From contig CALKIU010000025.1 of the NCBI GenBank assembly GCA_937995745.1, positions 1 through 28,848 on the forward strand: a stretch of 28,848 nt of DNA. Direction: 5' to 3'. Positions 7,768 through 15,670 of the stretch are shown piece by piece; positions within the stretch are counted from its first letter, which is position 1, and each line of letters begins with the position of its first letter. Below the pieces are notes generated by a model that saw only the letters and a list, made by a program, of their open reading frames with translations, searched no databases and had not been told where the DNA came from. This DNA is from an uncultured Bacillaceae bacterium. GTDB taxonomy: Bacteria; Bacillota; Bacilli; Bacillales; Cytobacillaceae. The position numbers were made by a program, and so were the translations under genes.

Positions 7768-9009
7768 TCAAGCCCGTTCAGCCCGTTCTTCGAAGAGACG
7801 GATAATTTCTATGATGACTTGAACGGCTTTGATCATATTGTCAACAGAAATAAATTCATATTTGCCGTGAAAGTTTTCTCCGCCGGTGAAAATATTGGGG
7901 GTTGGAATCCCCATAAATGAAAGCTGCGAGCCGTCCGTGCCTCCGCGGATGGGTTCAACCACGGGAACGATGCCCAAATTCCCCATGGCGTCGCGGGCGA
8001 TATCGACTATTTCCTTCACGGGCTCAATTTTTTCTCTCATATTGTAATATTGATCGTACATGTCGAGGCGGATGCGCTCATCACCGTATTTTTCCTTCAG
8101 TGTTTGCACAATTTTTTCAATGAGCGCTTTGCGGCCATTAAATTTTTCCCGGTCGTGGTCGCGGATAATGTAGTGCAAACTTGTTTCTTCCACATCCCCG
8201 TTGATTGAAAGCAAATGATAGAAGCCTTCGTAGCCTTCCGTATACTCGGGCGCCTCTTTTTCCGGAAGCATACTGTGAAATTCCATGGCGATTTTTGCCG
8301 CATGAACCATTTTGCCTTTCGCCGTTCCCGGATGAATGTTTGTTCCTTTGAACGTGATTTTGGCCGCGGCCGCATTAAAGCTTTCGTATTGCAGTTCTCC
8401 GAGCGGACCGCCGTCGACGGTGTAAGCGTACTTGGCGCCAAAACGCTGGACATCAAATTTGTCGGGGCCGCGGCCGATTTCTTCGTCCGGCGTGAAAGCG
8501 ACCCGCACTTTTCCGTGTTTGATTTCCGGGTGACGGATTAAATGGTTCATCGCCGTCATGATTTCGGCAATGCCCGCTTTGTCGTCCGCGCCGAGGAGGG
8601 TGGTTCCGTCCGTCGTGATTAAAGTGTGGCCTATGTAGTTGGCAAGATTGGGGAAATCCCGCGGCGACAGGATGATTTGCTTTTGTTTGTTGAGCACGAT
8701 GTCTTTGCCGTCATAATTTTCCACAATCTGCGGGCGGACATTGGCGCCGGTAAAATCGGTGGCCGTATCGAGATGGGCCAAAAAGCCGATTACCGGGACA
8801 TTTTTGTCCGTATTGGCAGGAAGGGTGGCCATGACATAGCCGTTTTCGTCCATTGTGACGTCTTCCATGCCGATCTCTTTTAATTCTTTGACCAATTGTT
8901 TTGCCAGCACAAGTTGCCCCGGGGTGGAAGGGCAATCCGGGTTCTTTTCATCCGATTGGGTATCAATTTTTACATATGAAGTGAATCGTTCGATCAGTTC
9001 ATTTTTCAT
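7768..9009 (-). CDS. pepT: Peptidase T (tripeptide aminopeptidase)
   Basis: 413 residues, close to the usual PepT length (about 410). A cytoplasmic M20-family di-zinc aminopeptidase that removes the N-terminal residue of tripeptides. Visible: AHLDT with H79 (zinc ligand) and D81; D142 in LLGADDKAG (bridging zinc ligand); catalytic base and ligand E176/E177 in TPDEEIGRG; and PIRGGTDGSQLSFMG near the C-terminus. The lid/dimerisation domain lies between about 210 and 320. The start has AAGGAGATGA upstream. It appears to be a single-gene unit, convergent with the membrane protein gene. It would release amino acids from peptides, in keeping with the neighbouring aminotransferase, but no shared regulation is visible. 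Confidence 0.95.
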   Translation of the reverse strand: MKNELIERFTSYVKIDTQSDEKNPDCPSTPGQLVLAKQLVKELKEIGMEDVTMDENGYVMATLPANTDKNVPVIGFLAHLDTATDFTGANVRPQIVENYDGKDIVLNKQKQIILSPRDFPNLANYIGHTLITTDGTTLLGADDKAGIAEIMTAMNHLIRHPEIKHGKVRVAFTPDEEIGRGPDKFDVQRFGAKYAYTVDGGPLGELQYESFNAAAAKITFKGTNIHPGTAKGKMVHAAKIAMEFHSMLPEKEAPEYTEGYEGFYHLLSINGDVEETSLHYIIRDHDREKFNGRKALIEKIVQTLKEKYGDERIRLDMYDQYYNMREKIEPVKEIVDIARDAMGNLGIVPVVEPIRGGTDGSQLSFMGIPTPNIFTGGENFHGKYEFISVDNMIKAVQVIIEIIRLFEERAERA

Positions 9010-9602
9010 ACGTTGTCATCTCCTTCGCAAATATACTTCATCTTAACATATTTAAGGAGCAAATGAGAGCGGAGACAGACTTGCATCCGGCGGGAGGCCG
9101 GCACGAAGCCTCCGGTCTATATGGGAAGGGAAAATGACGGTGGATGAGAAGCATATGCACAATGATAACTTATAAAGAGAAAGTTTATTTTTATGCAAAA
9201 CCCCGTTACAATGCAAAAATTTTACAGCGCCATTTAATGGCGGGCGCTGACACCGCGGCGATTGTTGCCGCATGACGCAACAAAAAAGATGGAGAGTGGG
9301 CCGGAATTTTTTGTGCAATAATAAGTATTGCTCATTTTGTTTTTCATGTGGTTTTCGATTAAAGTCCGAAACCGGCGGGAAAGAAGTCATTTCGCTTTAA
9401 TATAACCCGTATGATAAAAAAGAAATTTATCAGGCAGATTTTTTAGAAAAATAAAGCACGGCATAGAAAGATGGCGGCATGGGGCAGGAAAAACAGCCGT
9501 ATAACGCAGTTTAGAAGGCTTTTAATATCAAATAAGGGACTACCGTTTGAGTTTTAAATATATTATGATAAATATATAAAAAAACAAAGGAGCCGTTTTT
9601 TT
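9010..9602. other. Non-coding stretch between pepT and ilvE
   Basis: About 590 bases without a convincing gene. A minus-strand frame at 9052-9390 has no family resemblance and poor composition. A small hairpin (GCGGC...GCCGC) lies near 9257-9273. No T-box specifier or AGGGTGG-type antiterminator sequence is visible. A CodY-like site is listed separately. Confidence 0.6.
9438..9452. promoter_or_regulatory. Possible CodY box upstream of ilvE
   Basis: ATTTTTTAGAAAAAT matches 12 of 15 positions of the CodY motif AATTTTCWGAAAATT. It lies 150 bases before the aminotransferase start. CodY represses branched-chain amino-acid genes in Bacillus, so the context fits, but AT-rich DNA gives chance matches. 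Confidence 0.35.
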
Positions 9603-10694
9603 ATGAAAAGTCAAGACATAACCGTCACTTACACCACGTCGCCCAAACCAAAAGTACCGGACGACCAACTCATTTTCGGCAGAACTTTTACAGATCATAT
9701 GTTTGTAATGGATTACAAAAAGGGTGTGGGTTGGTATAATCCGCGCATCGTTCCTTACCAGCCTTTGACATTGGATCCTTCGGCGGCGATTTTCCATTAC
9801 GCCCAATCGGTTTTTGAAGGAATGAAAGCTTATAAATCCCAAGATGGAAGAATTCTCTTGTTCAGACCGGAAAAAAACTTTGAAAGATTGAATAAATCGA
9901 ATGAACGCATGTGCATTCCCCGGGTGGACGAGGAGTTTTTGCTCGAGGCCCTGAAAAAATTGGTCGCCATCGATAAAGACTGGATTCCTTCATCGGAGGG
10001 AACGTCTCTTTACATACGTCCGTTTATTATTGCGATGGATTCGTATTTGGGCGTTTCCCCGGCGGAAGAGTACAGGCTGATGATTATTATGTCGCCGGTC
10101 GGCGCTTATTATAAAGAAGGACTCAATCCGGTCAGCATTTATGTCGAAGACCAGTACGTGCGCGCAGCTCCCGGAGGAACGGGAACCGTTAAAACCGGAG
10201 GAAATTATGCCGCCAGCCTGAAAGCCCAGGAAGAAGCGGAAGCAAAAGGTTATACGCAAGTATTGTGGCTGGATGCGAAGGAAAACAAGTACATTGAAGA
10301 AGTTGGCAGCATGAACATCTTCTTCAAAATTAACGGGGAAGTCGTCACGCCGAAGCTGAATGACAGCATTTTGCCGGGAATTACAAGAAGATCAACCATA
10401 GAACTGTTAAAATACTGGGGCGTTCCGGTCGTCGAAAAACAAATTTCCATCGATGAAGTTTTTGCCGCATATGAGGCAGGGCAATTGGAAGAAGTATTTG
10501 GAACCGGTACGGCGGCTGTCATTTCTCCGGTCGGCAAATTAGGCTGGAGGGATCGTGTAGCCATTATCAATGAAGGAAAAACAGGAGAATTGTCAAAAAA
10601 ATTGTACGATACGTTGACAGGCATTCAAACGGGCAAAGTGGAAGACCCGTTCGGCTGGGTCGTGGAAGTAAATGTCGAAGAAGTGCTCGCTTGA
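9603..10694 (+). CDS. ilvE: Branched-chain amino-acid aminotransferase
   Basis: 363 residues, the usual size of the larger (type II, eukaryote/Bacillus-like) BCAT group. A cytoplasmic PLP enzyme that interconverts leucine, isoleucine and valine with their 2-oxo acids, using glutamate / 2-oxoglutarate. Visible: HYAQSVFEGMKAY near 65-77; the PLP lysine K197 in VKTGGNYAAS; EVGSMNIFF with the cofactor-contact glutamate; LPGITRRS; and EVFGTGTAAVISPV near the C-terminus. The ATG has AAAGGAG about ten bases upstream. Single-gene unit closed by a strong terminator, convergent with the LysR gene. In B. subtilis the paralogues are ilvE (ybgE) and ilvK (ywaA); which one this matches is not resolved. Confidence 0.93.
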   Translation: MKSQDITVTYTTSPKPKVPDDQLIFGRTFTDHMFVMDYKKGVGWYNPRIVPYQPLTLDPSAAIFHYAQSVFEGMKAYKSQDGRILLFRPEKNFERLNKSNERMCIPRVDEEFLLEALKKLVAIDKDWIPSSEGTSLYIRPFIIAMDSYLGVSPAEEYRLMIIMSPVGAYYKEGLNPVSIYVEDQYVRAAPGGTGTVKTGGNYAASLKAQEEAEAKGYTQVLWLDAKENKYIEEVGSMNIFFKINGEVVTPKLNDSILPGITRRSTIELLKYWGVPVVEKQISIDEVFAAYEAGQLEEVFGTGTAAVISPVGKLGWRDRVAIINEGKTGELSKKLYDTLTGIQTGKVEDPFGWVVEVNVEEVLA

Positions 10695-10711
10695 ATAAAA
10701 ATATTTGGAAC

Positions 10712-10764
10712 GGGAGACTTTGTTTGAATGATCATTGATCAGACAAACGAAGTCTCCCTTTTTT
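10712..10764 (+). terminator. Terminator of ilvE
   Basis: A long stem (GGGAGACTT-TGTTTG paired with GACAAACGAAGTCTCCC, nearly perfect) followed by six T. It lies 17 bases past the ilvE stop. Confidence 0.85.
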
Positions 10765-10766
10765 CA

Positions 10767-11681
10767 TCATTTTTGGCTGTGGTTTTCGTTTTGGACAAAT
10801 GTTTGGTTGGAAAACATTTTCAAAAACAATTTGGCCGGCATGGACAAAGTTTTCTTTTCATTGTAGACAAGATAGAAATATCGTTCATCGTCAAAACCTT
10901 CAATCGGATGGATTTGCACGAGGGGGTTATCCGCGTATTCTGTTGCGGCAATCTCCGAAATAATGGAAACGCCGACTCCCTGCTTGACGAGTTCAATCAA
11001 AGTTTCCCCGCTGTCTGTGTAAGCAACAATATTTAAATCGCTTTCCTTCATCCCGTGTTTGCGGAAAAATTTTTCCAGCATGGCTTTGGTTCCCGAATTT
11101 GCATATCTCATGATGAAAGGATATTGGCTGAGATTTTCCGCTGTCACCGGAGTTTGAATTTGAAATTCCTTTCCCGCAAACAGAACGAGCTTTTCTTTTA
11201 AGAGGGGGATATAACGGAGTCTCTCATTGCCGTATTTTTCCCCCAGGATCCCTAAATCCACCGTTCCGTTCAAGACGTGTTCCGCCACTGATTTGGAGGG
11301 CCGTTCGTGAATGGAAAAGGTTACCTGTGAATAGCGGTCGCGGAACTTTTTAATCATTTTTGGAACGATACATTGGGCCGGGACGGAACTTACCCCGATG
11401 CGGATGACCCCGCCAATGCTATCCGCGCTTTTCTTTATGTCGAGAAGCGCTTCGTCTCTCAATTGGAGCAATTTTAGCGCCCAATCATAGAGGCGCTCTC
11501 CGTAGGGAGTTAAAATATTTTCCCTGCCCAGCCGGTCGAACAGAGGCACGCCTAAATATTTTTCCAAAGACTGAATATGGGAGCTGACGGTCGATTGGCT
11601 TAAATACAAGGCTTCAGCGGCCTTCGAAAAACTTTTTTGTTCTACGACTTTTGTAAAGATGTAAAGTTGATGAAGTTCCAT
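10767..11681 (-). CDS. LysR-family transcriptional regulator
   Basis: 304 residues from the ATG at 11681, the normal length for the family. The frame extends 17 codons further, but GGTGGAGAG sits at the right distance from 11681 and MELHQLYIF is the usual family N-terminus. Winged helix-turn-helix at about 1-60 (FSKAAEALYLSQSTVSSHIQ), then a two-lobed effector-binding domain (about 90-295, starting GVIRIGVSSVPA). The DNA-binding part looks like the CysL / selenium-associated LysR branch (STVSSHI, LEKYLGVPLFDRLGR), so a sulfur- or selenium-linked effector is possible; this is a weak inference. No divergent target gene lies at its 5' side; the next 0.7 kb is non-coding, and ilvE on the other side is convergent, so its target is not evident. 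Confidence 0.85.
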   Translation of the reverse strand: MELHQLYIFTKVVEQKSFSKAAEALYLSQSTVSSHIQSLEKYLGVPLFDRLGRENILTPYGERLYDWALKLLQLRDEALLDIKKSADSIGGVIRIGVSSVPAQCIVPKMIKKFRDRYSQVTFSIHERPSKSVAEHVLNGTVDLGILGEKYGNERLRYIPLLKEKLVLFAGKEFQIQTPVTAENLSQYPFIMRYANSGTKAMLEKFFRKHGMKESDLNIVAYTDSGETLIELVKQGVGVSIISEIAATEYADNPLVQIHPIEGFDDERYFYLVYNEKKTLSMPAKLFLKMFSNQTFVQNENHSQK

Positions 11682-11738
11682 GATTACTCTCCACCCGTAA
11701 AATTGTGTAAACAGTGTGTTTCCCGCCTGCAATGGACC

Positions 11739-11767
11739 ATTTTAGCACCTTTTTTCGGTGTTCAGAA
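11739..11767 (-). promoter_or_regulatory. Candidate promoter of the LysR gene
   Basis: On the minus strand, TTCTGA (11767-11762), a 17-base spacer holding the small palindrome CACC-AAAAAA-GGTG type element, and TAAAAT (11744-11739). Confidence 0.4.
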
Positions 11768-11973
11768 GAACTTTTTTTATAAAGCGACACGGTTGGTTTT
11801 CTTTATTATACTAAACGATTTCGATCAAAACGTATATAAGGGGTCTTTTTAGAGTTGGCCGGAAAAAGCCGCGAATTCGGCTATTTGATTTGCCGGGGCT
11901 TTTATGGCCAGAAAAGGAAAAATAACTATATTTCCATAGATGATTTCATTTTTGAAAAGTTTTTCGGTGTCCG

Positions 11974-12169
11974 TTTTCCACAAATTTATCCACAAAGATA
12001 ACAGGATAATCACAAGTTTCAACAAGGTTACCCACATAATCCACAAAGTTACGCACAACTGTTCGTGCGATTCATCAACAAGAAAGACAAAGCGGATAAA
12101 CCTGTCCGGTTCAAAGTTTTAACAAAATCATTCACATGATCCACATTCTTGTGGATAAAATTGTACACA
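11974..12169. other. Cluster of DnaA-box-like sequences
   Basis: A non-coding, AT-rich stretch. Perfect TTATCCACA occurs at 11986-11994 (+) and 12150-12158 (-). One-mismatch copies are at 11974-11982, 12028-12036, 12037-12045 and 12137-12145. Seven-of-nine copies are at 12049-12057, 12128-12136, 12161-12169 and, on the minus strand, 12091-12099. Boxes at 12028 and 12037 abut; several others are offset by 12 bases. This density is what is seen at replication origins and DnaA-titration or reactivation clusters. No dnaA or dnaN gene is near. The remaining parts of 11733-12354 hold nothing else I recognise. Confidence 0.7.
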
Positions 12170-12354
12170 ATTTATGTCGAATATAAGCCGAAAAGGGAAA
12201 AATGTTCCGCTTTGTAAAAAAGGGCCTGAAAATATTGGCGAAGGTAAACGAACGGTTTTCTGTATTCGGGAAATGCATTAAAAGGGCATTTTGAAGGAGG
12301 AGTTGATAAATTTCTCAAGGCAACGCCTGCCATTTGTAAAAACTTTCTCAGGCG

Positions 12355-12390
12355 AAAAAAATTCCCGGGAATCAAGGGAACATCCCGGGA
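12355..12390 (-). terminator. Terminator of the yfhE-yfhD transcript
   Basis: On the minus strand TCCCGGGA repeats 20 bases apart (12390-12383 and 12370-12363); each copy is itself a palindrome and the two can pair, followed by AATTTTTTTC. A third CCCGGG lies at 12413-12418. It is 56 bases past the yfhD stop. Confidence 0.6.
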
Positions 12391-12445
12391 GAAAAAACTG
12401 CCGCAAATATTTCCCGGGCAATCCGATATTTGCCGAACGGGAAAT

Positions 12446-12634
12446 TTACAAGTTTATTTTTCGTTTTGCCCGTTTAACGGCGCCTTTTGCCTGCGCCATG
12501 GCCTCCAGATCTTTATGATCAGTCAGGGCCAGGTCAAATTCCACATCGTTGTCCAAGATTTTCATGTTCTTCGGAACTTGCGGCAATGTTTGTTTGTTGC
12601 GATCGCGGGCTTTTTGTTTTCTTGCCCTTCCCAC
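12446..12634 (-). CDS. yfhD: YfhD family small protein
   Basis: 62 residues from a GTG start at 12634. The frame is open to an ATG at 12667, but AGGAGAGGGGG stands seven bases before the GTG, and the product then begins (M)GRARKQKARDRNK, as in YfhD. The signature LPQVPK is at about 20-25, with a lysine/arginine-rich tail. A Bacillus protein of unknown function, about 60 residues, lying next to yfhE and yfhF in B. subtilis as here. The high basic content suggests nucleic-acid or spore-related roles, but there is no direct evidence. Confidence 0.85.
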   Translation of the reverse strand: MGRARKQKARDRNKQTLPQVPKNMKILDNDVEFDLALTDHKDLEAMAQAKGAVKRAKRKINL

Positions 12635-12734
12635 AGAAAAACCCCCTCTCCTATTGGCGGAAACCAATAAAGTTTCCGACAGTATTTTTTCCGAAAGGGG
12701 GAATTTTATCGGAGGAAAAATTTATGACCGCCGA

Positions 12735-12863
12735 TTATCTGAGTTTTGTGCTGTCCATATAGCCGGCGGCATGATCGGCCATTTTAAAATCCCGCGTATA
12801 AAGCACTTCTTGCGTACGGGTCAATGTCCTCTTTGTTTTGTTGCGTTTTCTTTTTTCCGCCAC
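12735..12863 (-). CDS. yfhE: YfhE family small protein
   Basis: 42 residues from the GTG at 12863. Longer frames (ATG at 12872 or 12950) have either no ribosome site or one touching the ATG; AAAGGATG sits correctly before the GTG. The product (M)AEKRKRNKTKRTLTRTQ then EVLYTRDFKMADHAAGY carries the LTRTQEVLY..FKMAD signature of YfhE, a tiny Bacillus protein of unknown function (about 36 residues in B. subtilis). It lies between yfhF and yfhD, all leftward, probably co-transcribed, with 79 bases after yfhF and 100 before yfhD. Confidence 0.8.
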   Translation of the reverse strand: MAEKRKRNKTKRTLTRTQEVLYTRDFKMADHAAGYMDSTKLR

Positions 12864-12942
12864 GGCAATCATCCTTTCCGTCAAAAGTTCAGGGGAAATC
12901 CCCGCGTCGATGACAACCATATTTTTCCCTTTCTTTTTGGTT

Positions 12943-13866
12943 TCATGCATGATTGTTTTTTAGCAGATGGGTCAAGGCGGTTTCCAATGTGGGGTAAGAA
13001 AATTGAAAACCGGCTTCAAGAAGCTTTTGCGGAAGCACCTTTTGCCCTTCAACCACGAGCAGGCTCATTTCCCCCAGAACGATGCGCAAAAGAACGGATG
13101 GAACCGGAAACCAGTGGGGGCGGCGGAGAACTTTGGCCGTTGTTTTGCCGAACTCTTTCATCGTTACCGGATTCGGCGCCGTAAAATTGACCGGGCCGGA
13201 AATGGATTCATTTTCAATCAAGAAAAGAATCCCCCGGACAACATCTTCTATATGTATCCAAGAAAGCCATTGCTTTCCGCTTCCCAGCGTTCCCCCGACA
13301 AAAAAAGTGTATGGGAGAACCATTTTTGGCAGCGCTCCTTCATAGGCTCCCAAAATAATTCCGAATCTCGCCAGAACGGTCCGTATGCCCCGTTTTTCAA
13401 TTTCCAAAGCTTTCTGCTCCCATGTTTTAGCCGTGAGGGCCAAAAAATCGTTTCCCGGTTCGGTATCCTTTTCCGTGAACGTTTTGCTGAAGGATGTGCC
13501 GTAATATCCGATGGCACTGGCGTTAATAAAAACTTCCGGCTTTGTGTCCAATTTTTTTACAATGTTCAGCCATTCTTCCGTTGTCTCGATTCTGCTGCGG
13601 ATGATTCGTTCCTTGCGCTTTTCTGTCCATCGGCCGTTGCCGATCGGTTCACCCGCAAGATTTATGACAACATCTATTTCTTTTAATTCGGCGGCAGGGT
13701 CACTGTCGGGACTCATCCATTGAATGTAGGTGACTTTGCCCGGTCCGCTGTTTTCTCCGGCCGGCGGTTTCCGTGTCAGGATAAAAACTTCATGTCCTTG
13801 TTTCAATAATTCATTGGTTAGTGCACGACCGACAAAACCCGTTCCGCCGCTGACGGCAATTCTCAT
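12943..13866 (-). CDS. yfhF: TIGR01777-family NAD-dependent epimerase-like protein YfhF
   Basis: 307 residues, full length for the family. An extended short-chain dehydrogenase with N-terminal Rossmann motif GGTGFVGRAL (about 7-16), VINLAGEPIGNGRW near 88-101, and the Y-x3-like segment NASAIGYYGTS near 114-124. The C-terminal third carries the DUF1731-like segment (VPSVLLRIVLGEMSLLVVEGQ) that marks TIGR01777 proteins, often called cell-division inhibitor SulA-like by old mis-annotation. The substrate is unknown. The start has GGGAGGGAATG upstream. Divergent from recX, as in B. subtilis. Confidence 0.9.
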   Translation of the reverse strand: MRIAVSGGTGFVGRALTNELLKQGHEVFILTRKPPAGENSGPGKVTYIQWMSPDSDPAAELKEIDVVINLAGEPIGNGRWTEKRKERIIRSRIETTEEWLNIVKKLDTKPEVFINASAIGYYGTSFSKTFTEKDTEPGNDFLALTAKTWEQKALEIEKRGIRTVLARFGIILGAYEGALPKMVLPYTFFVGGTLGSGKQWLSWIHIEDVVRGILFLIENESISGPVNFTAPNPVTMKEFGKTTAKVLRRPHWFPVPSVLLRIVLGEMSLLVVEGQKVLPQKLLEAGFQFSYPTLETALTHLLKNNHA

Positions 13867-13910
13867 TTCATTCCCTCCCGGTTTTTTGGCTTTGCGTCAT
13901 TCCTTATTGT

Positions 13911-13938
13911 TTGATAATAAACCTTTTTATTATATGGT
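13911..13938 (+). promoter_or_regulatory. Candidate recX promoter
   Basis: TTGATA (13911-13916), 16-base spacer, TATGGT (13933-13938), 24 bases before the start codon. The spacer region includes the inverted repeat TAATAAA-CCT-TTTTATTA. Confidence 0.35.
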
Positions 13939-13961
13939 ACATTTTTATTGGGGTGATGAAA

Positions 13962-14774
13962 ATGCCTATGATTTCGAAAATTTCTGTGCAAAAAAATAAT
14001 CCCCGGCGCTACAATGTTTTTCTTGACACGGGGAACGGGGAAGAATACGCCTTCAGCGTCGATCAGGACGTATTGGTGAAGTTCCGGCTCCGAAAAGGAA
14101 TGGAACTGGATGATTTGTTGCTGGAAGAAATCACTCATTACGATGAAGTCAGCCGTGCGCACCAAATGGCGGTCCGGTTTTTGGCCGTCAGAAAACGCAC
14201 GGAGGCGGAAGTGCGAAACCATTTGCTGAAAAAGAATGTGCCGGAGTTTGCAATCGAAGAAGCGATACATAAATTATATGAATACAATTATCTGGATGAT
14301 GAAGATTATGCCCGCAGTTATGTGCGGACACAGATGAATACGGCGGGCAAAGGACCGGAACTCATCAGGCGGGAACTGGAACAAAGGGGCGTGAAGGCGC
14401 CGCTTATTGACATGGCGCTGGAAGAGTATCCGGAAGAAAAACAGTTTGAAAAGGCGATGGAACTTTGCGAAAAAATGGCCGCCAAAAACCGCCGCGACTC
14501 GAAACAAGTAATGAAACAAAAAATGGAGCAGCTTTTGCTCCGCAAAGGTTTTTCTTATGATATGATTAGTTCGGTAACGGAAAAAGTTTGTGCAAACATG
14601 GCCGGAGAGGATCAAGAGCTGGAAGCCCTCCGTTATCAAGCGGAAAAAGCCCATCGCAAATATGCGGGGCTGGAACCTTTCCGCTATCGGCAAAAAATGA
14701 AGGAGACGCTTTACCGCAAAGGTTTTTCTCTTGACCTAATAGAACGTTATCTCGCGGAGAGGGAAGAAGAATAA
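13962..14774 (+). CDS. recX: Recombination regulator RecX
   Basis: 270 residues, like the long Bacillus RecX (about 264). RecX binds RecA filaments and modulates strand exchange and the SOS response. The ATG at 13962 follows GGGGTGATGAAA; the ATG at 13956 lies within that ribosome site. The body is the three-helix RecX repeat: YLDDEDYARSYVRTQM near 107-122, GPELIRRELEQRGV near 128-141, then two further repeats (LLRKGFSYDMI, LYRKGFSLDLIERYL), giving the tandem RecX modules typical of Firmicutes. An N-terminal extension (ISKISVQKNNPRRYNVFLDTG) is shared with B. subtilis YfhG. No classic LexA box is seen upstream. It is followed by yfhH on the same strand. Confidence 0.93.
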   Translation: MPMISKISVQKNNPRRYNVFLDTGNGEEYAFSVDQDVLVKFRLRKGMELDDLLLEEITHYDEVSRAHQMAVRFLAVRKRTEAEVRNHLLKKNVPEFAIEEAIHKLYEYNYLDDEDYARSYVRTQMNTAGKGPELIRRELEQRGVKAPLIDMALEEYPEEKQFEKAMELCEKMAAKNRRDSKQVMKQKMEQLLLRKGFSYDMISSVTEKVCANMAGEDQELEALRYQAEKAHRKYAGLEPFRYRQKMKETLYRKGFSLDLIERYLAEREEE

Positions 14775-14781
14775 TTTTCGC

Positions 14782-14805
14782 CGGACGGCTTCGTCAGCCC
14801 GTCCG
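14782..14805 (+). other. Hairpin between recX and yfhH
   Basis: CGGACGGCT pairs with AGC(C)CGTCCG around a TCGTC loop, nine pairs with one bulged C. No T tract follows, so it is more likely an RNA-processing or stability element than a terminator. Confidence 0.45.
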
Positions 14806-14829
14806 ATGACAAATGCGGGGTGAAGAAAA

Positions 14830-15162
14830 ATGAGTGAGAAAAGATACAGCGAAATGAGTCCGCATGAACTGCGGCAGGAAATAGCCCGGTTAAAAGAAAA
14901 GGCCAGGAAAGCTGAACAAATGGGGATTATCAATGAGTACGCCGTGTTGGAACGCAAAGCGGCCATGGCCAAAGCGTATCTATTGGATCCGGCTGATTTT
15001 ATTCCCGGTGAGATTTATGAGATCGAAGGATCGCCGGGCGCCTATTTTAAAATCGAATATTTGGAAGGCGTCATGGCCTGGGGATTCCGCCTCGGCGGCG
15101 AAAAGAAGCAAGAGGCCTTGCCTATTTCCATGTTGAAAAAACTGCAGAAAATAGACAGTTGA
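14830..15162 (+). CDS. yfhH: YfhH family protein
   Basis: 110 residues, near the usual 104. N-terminal helical coiled segment (YSEMSPHELRQEIARLKEKARKAEQ-type, about 5-30) followed by a compact beta domain (FIPGEIYEIEG..FKIEYLEGVMAWGFRLGG, about 57-95), the DUF1811 / YfhH layout. Function unknown; structures of relatives show an SH3-like fold, from memory. GGGGTGA precedes the ATG. It follows recX by 55 bases, probably co-transcribed, as in B. subtilis. Confidence 0.88.
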   Translation: MSEKRYSEMSPHELRQEIARLKEKARKAEQMGIINEYAVLERKAAMAKAYLLDPADFIPGEIYEIEGSPGAYFKIEYLEGVMAWGFRLGGEKKQEALPISMLKKLQKIDS

Positions 15163-15325
15163 TTTTACCGGCGGCCGGACAGGCTTCCCTGACGCACGAA
15201 CGGCCACAGGCGGGAGAGGCCCGAATTTACTCGTTAGAAACCGTTCCGCCTGTCATTTCAAGGTCCTGACAAAAACCGGGACGGCAGCCTCTGCAGCGGG
15301 CGCGATTGGCGAATCCCGCAACAAA

Positions 15326-15356
15326 GCCAAGGCCCGGAAGCGGTTCCGGCCTTGGC
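15326..15356 (-). terminator. Strong hairpin downstream of the 52-residue gene
   Basis: GCCAAGGC(C)CGGAA / TTCCGGCCTTGGC, about 13 pairs. On the minus strand it is followed by TTTGTT, a weak tail. It lies between the converging yfhH and the small gene at 15371 and may serve both. Confidence 0.5.
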
Positions 15357-15370
15357 ATATCCGGCTGGCT

Positions 15371-15529
15371 TCAGGAATTTTTCCTCATCTCCCGGCGCAG
15401 TATGATGTTGTGCAGTGTTTCCATCGTTTCCCCGTTTACTTGGGATTTGGCATGTTTCCGGCTGAAATTCGCACCGGTGAACGGGCCGGGGATATCCTTC
15501 TCATTTCGGAAAAGAGTTTTCTTGCCCAT
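15371..15529 (-). CDS. Small basic protein, possibly YpzG-like
   Basis: 52 residues. The frame is open to 15610, but AAGAAGGAGGTCC lies seven bases before the ATG at 15529. The product begins MGKKTLFRNEKDIPGPF and contains NFSRKHAKSQVNGET followed by METLHNIILRREMRKNS. The KHA-x-SQVNGET-x2-T-x4-IIL pattern recalls YpzG, a short Bacillus protein family of unknown function, probably spore-associated; I am not certain of the name. It lies beside sspK on the same strand, which fits expression late in sporulation, but no forespore promoter is clear. Confidence 0.7.
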   Translation of the reverse strand: MGKKTLFRNEKDIPGPFTGANFSRKHAKSQVNGETMETLHNIILRREMRKNS

Positions 15530-15670
15530 GAGGCGGACCTCCTTCTTTAGTCCTGGGAGTATGCGGCCGCGGTGCTGCTGAAAAACCCGGTCAAAAAAGA
15601 TTTCGTACATCGATAAGCCGTGTTTTGAGTGAAAGCATTTTCGGCAAATATTTCGAGTCTTTGCGCTTTG

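Noticed and set aside
9052..9390. 112-residue minus-strand frame between pepT and ilvE
   Set aside because: No convincing ribosome site, no recognisable domain, and a composition unlike the neighbouring proteins.
9010..9602. T-box riboswitch before ilvE
   Set aside because: Looked for the AGGGTGGNACCGCG antiterminator sequence and a terminator next to the gene; found only a chance ACCGCGG near 9250 and no terminator.
12291..12518. Plus-strand frame preceded by GAAGGAGGAG near 12293
   Set aside because: The ribosome-like sequence lies within the frame's start rather than before it, and the frame overlaps yfhD antisense.
12549..13686. Plus-strand frames of 211 and 239 residues
   Set aside because: They run antisense through yfhD, yfhE and yfhF, which have clear family signatures and ribosome sites.
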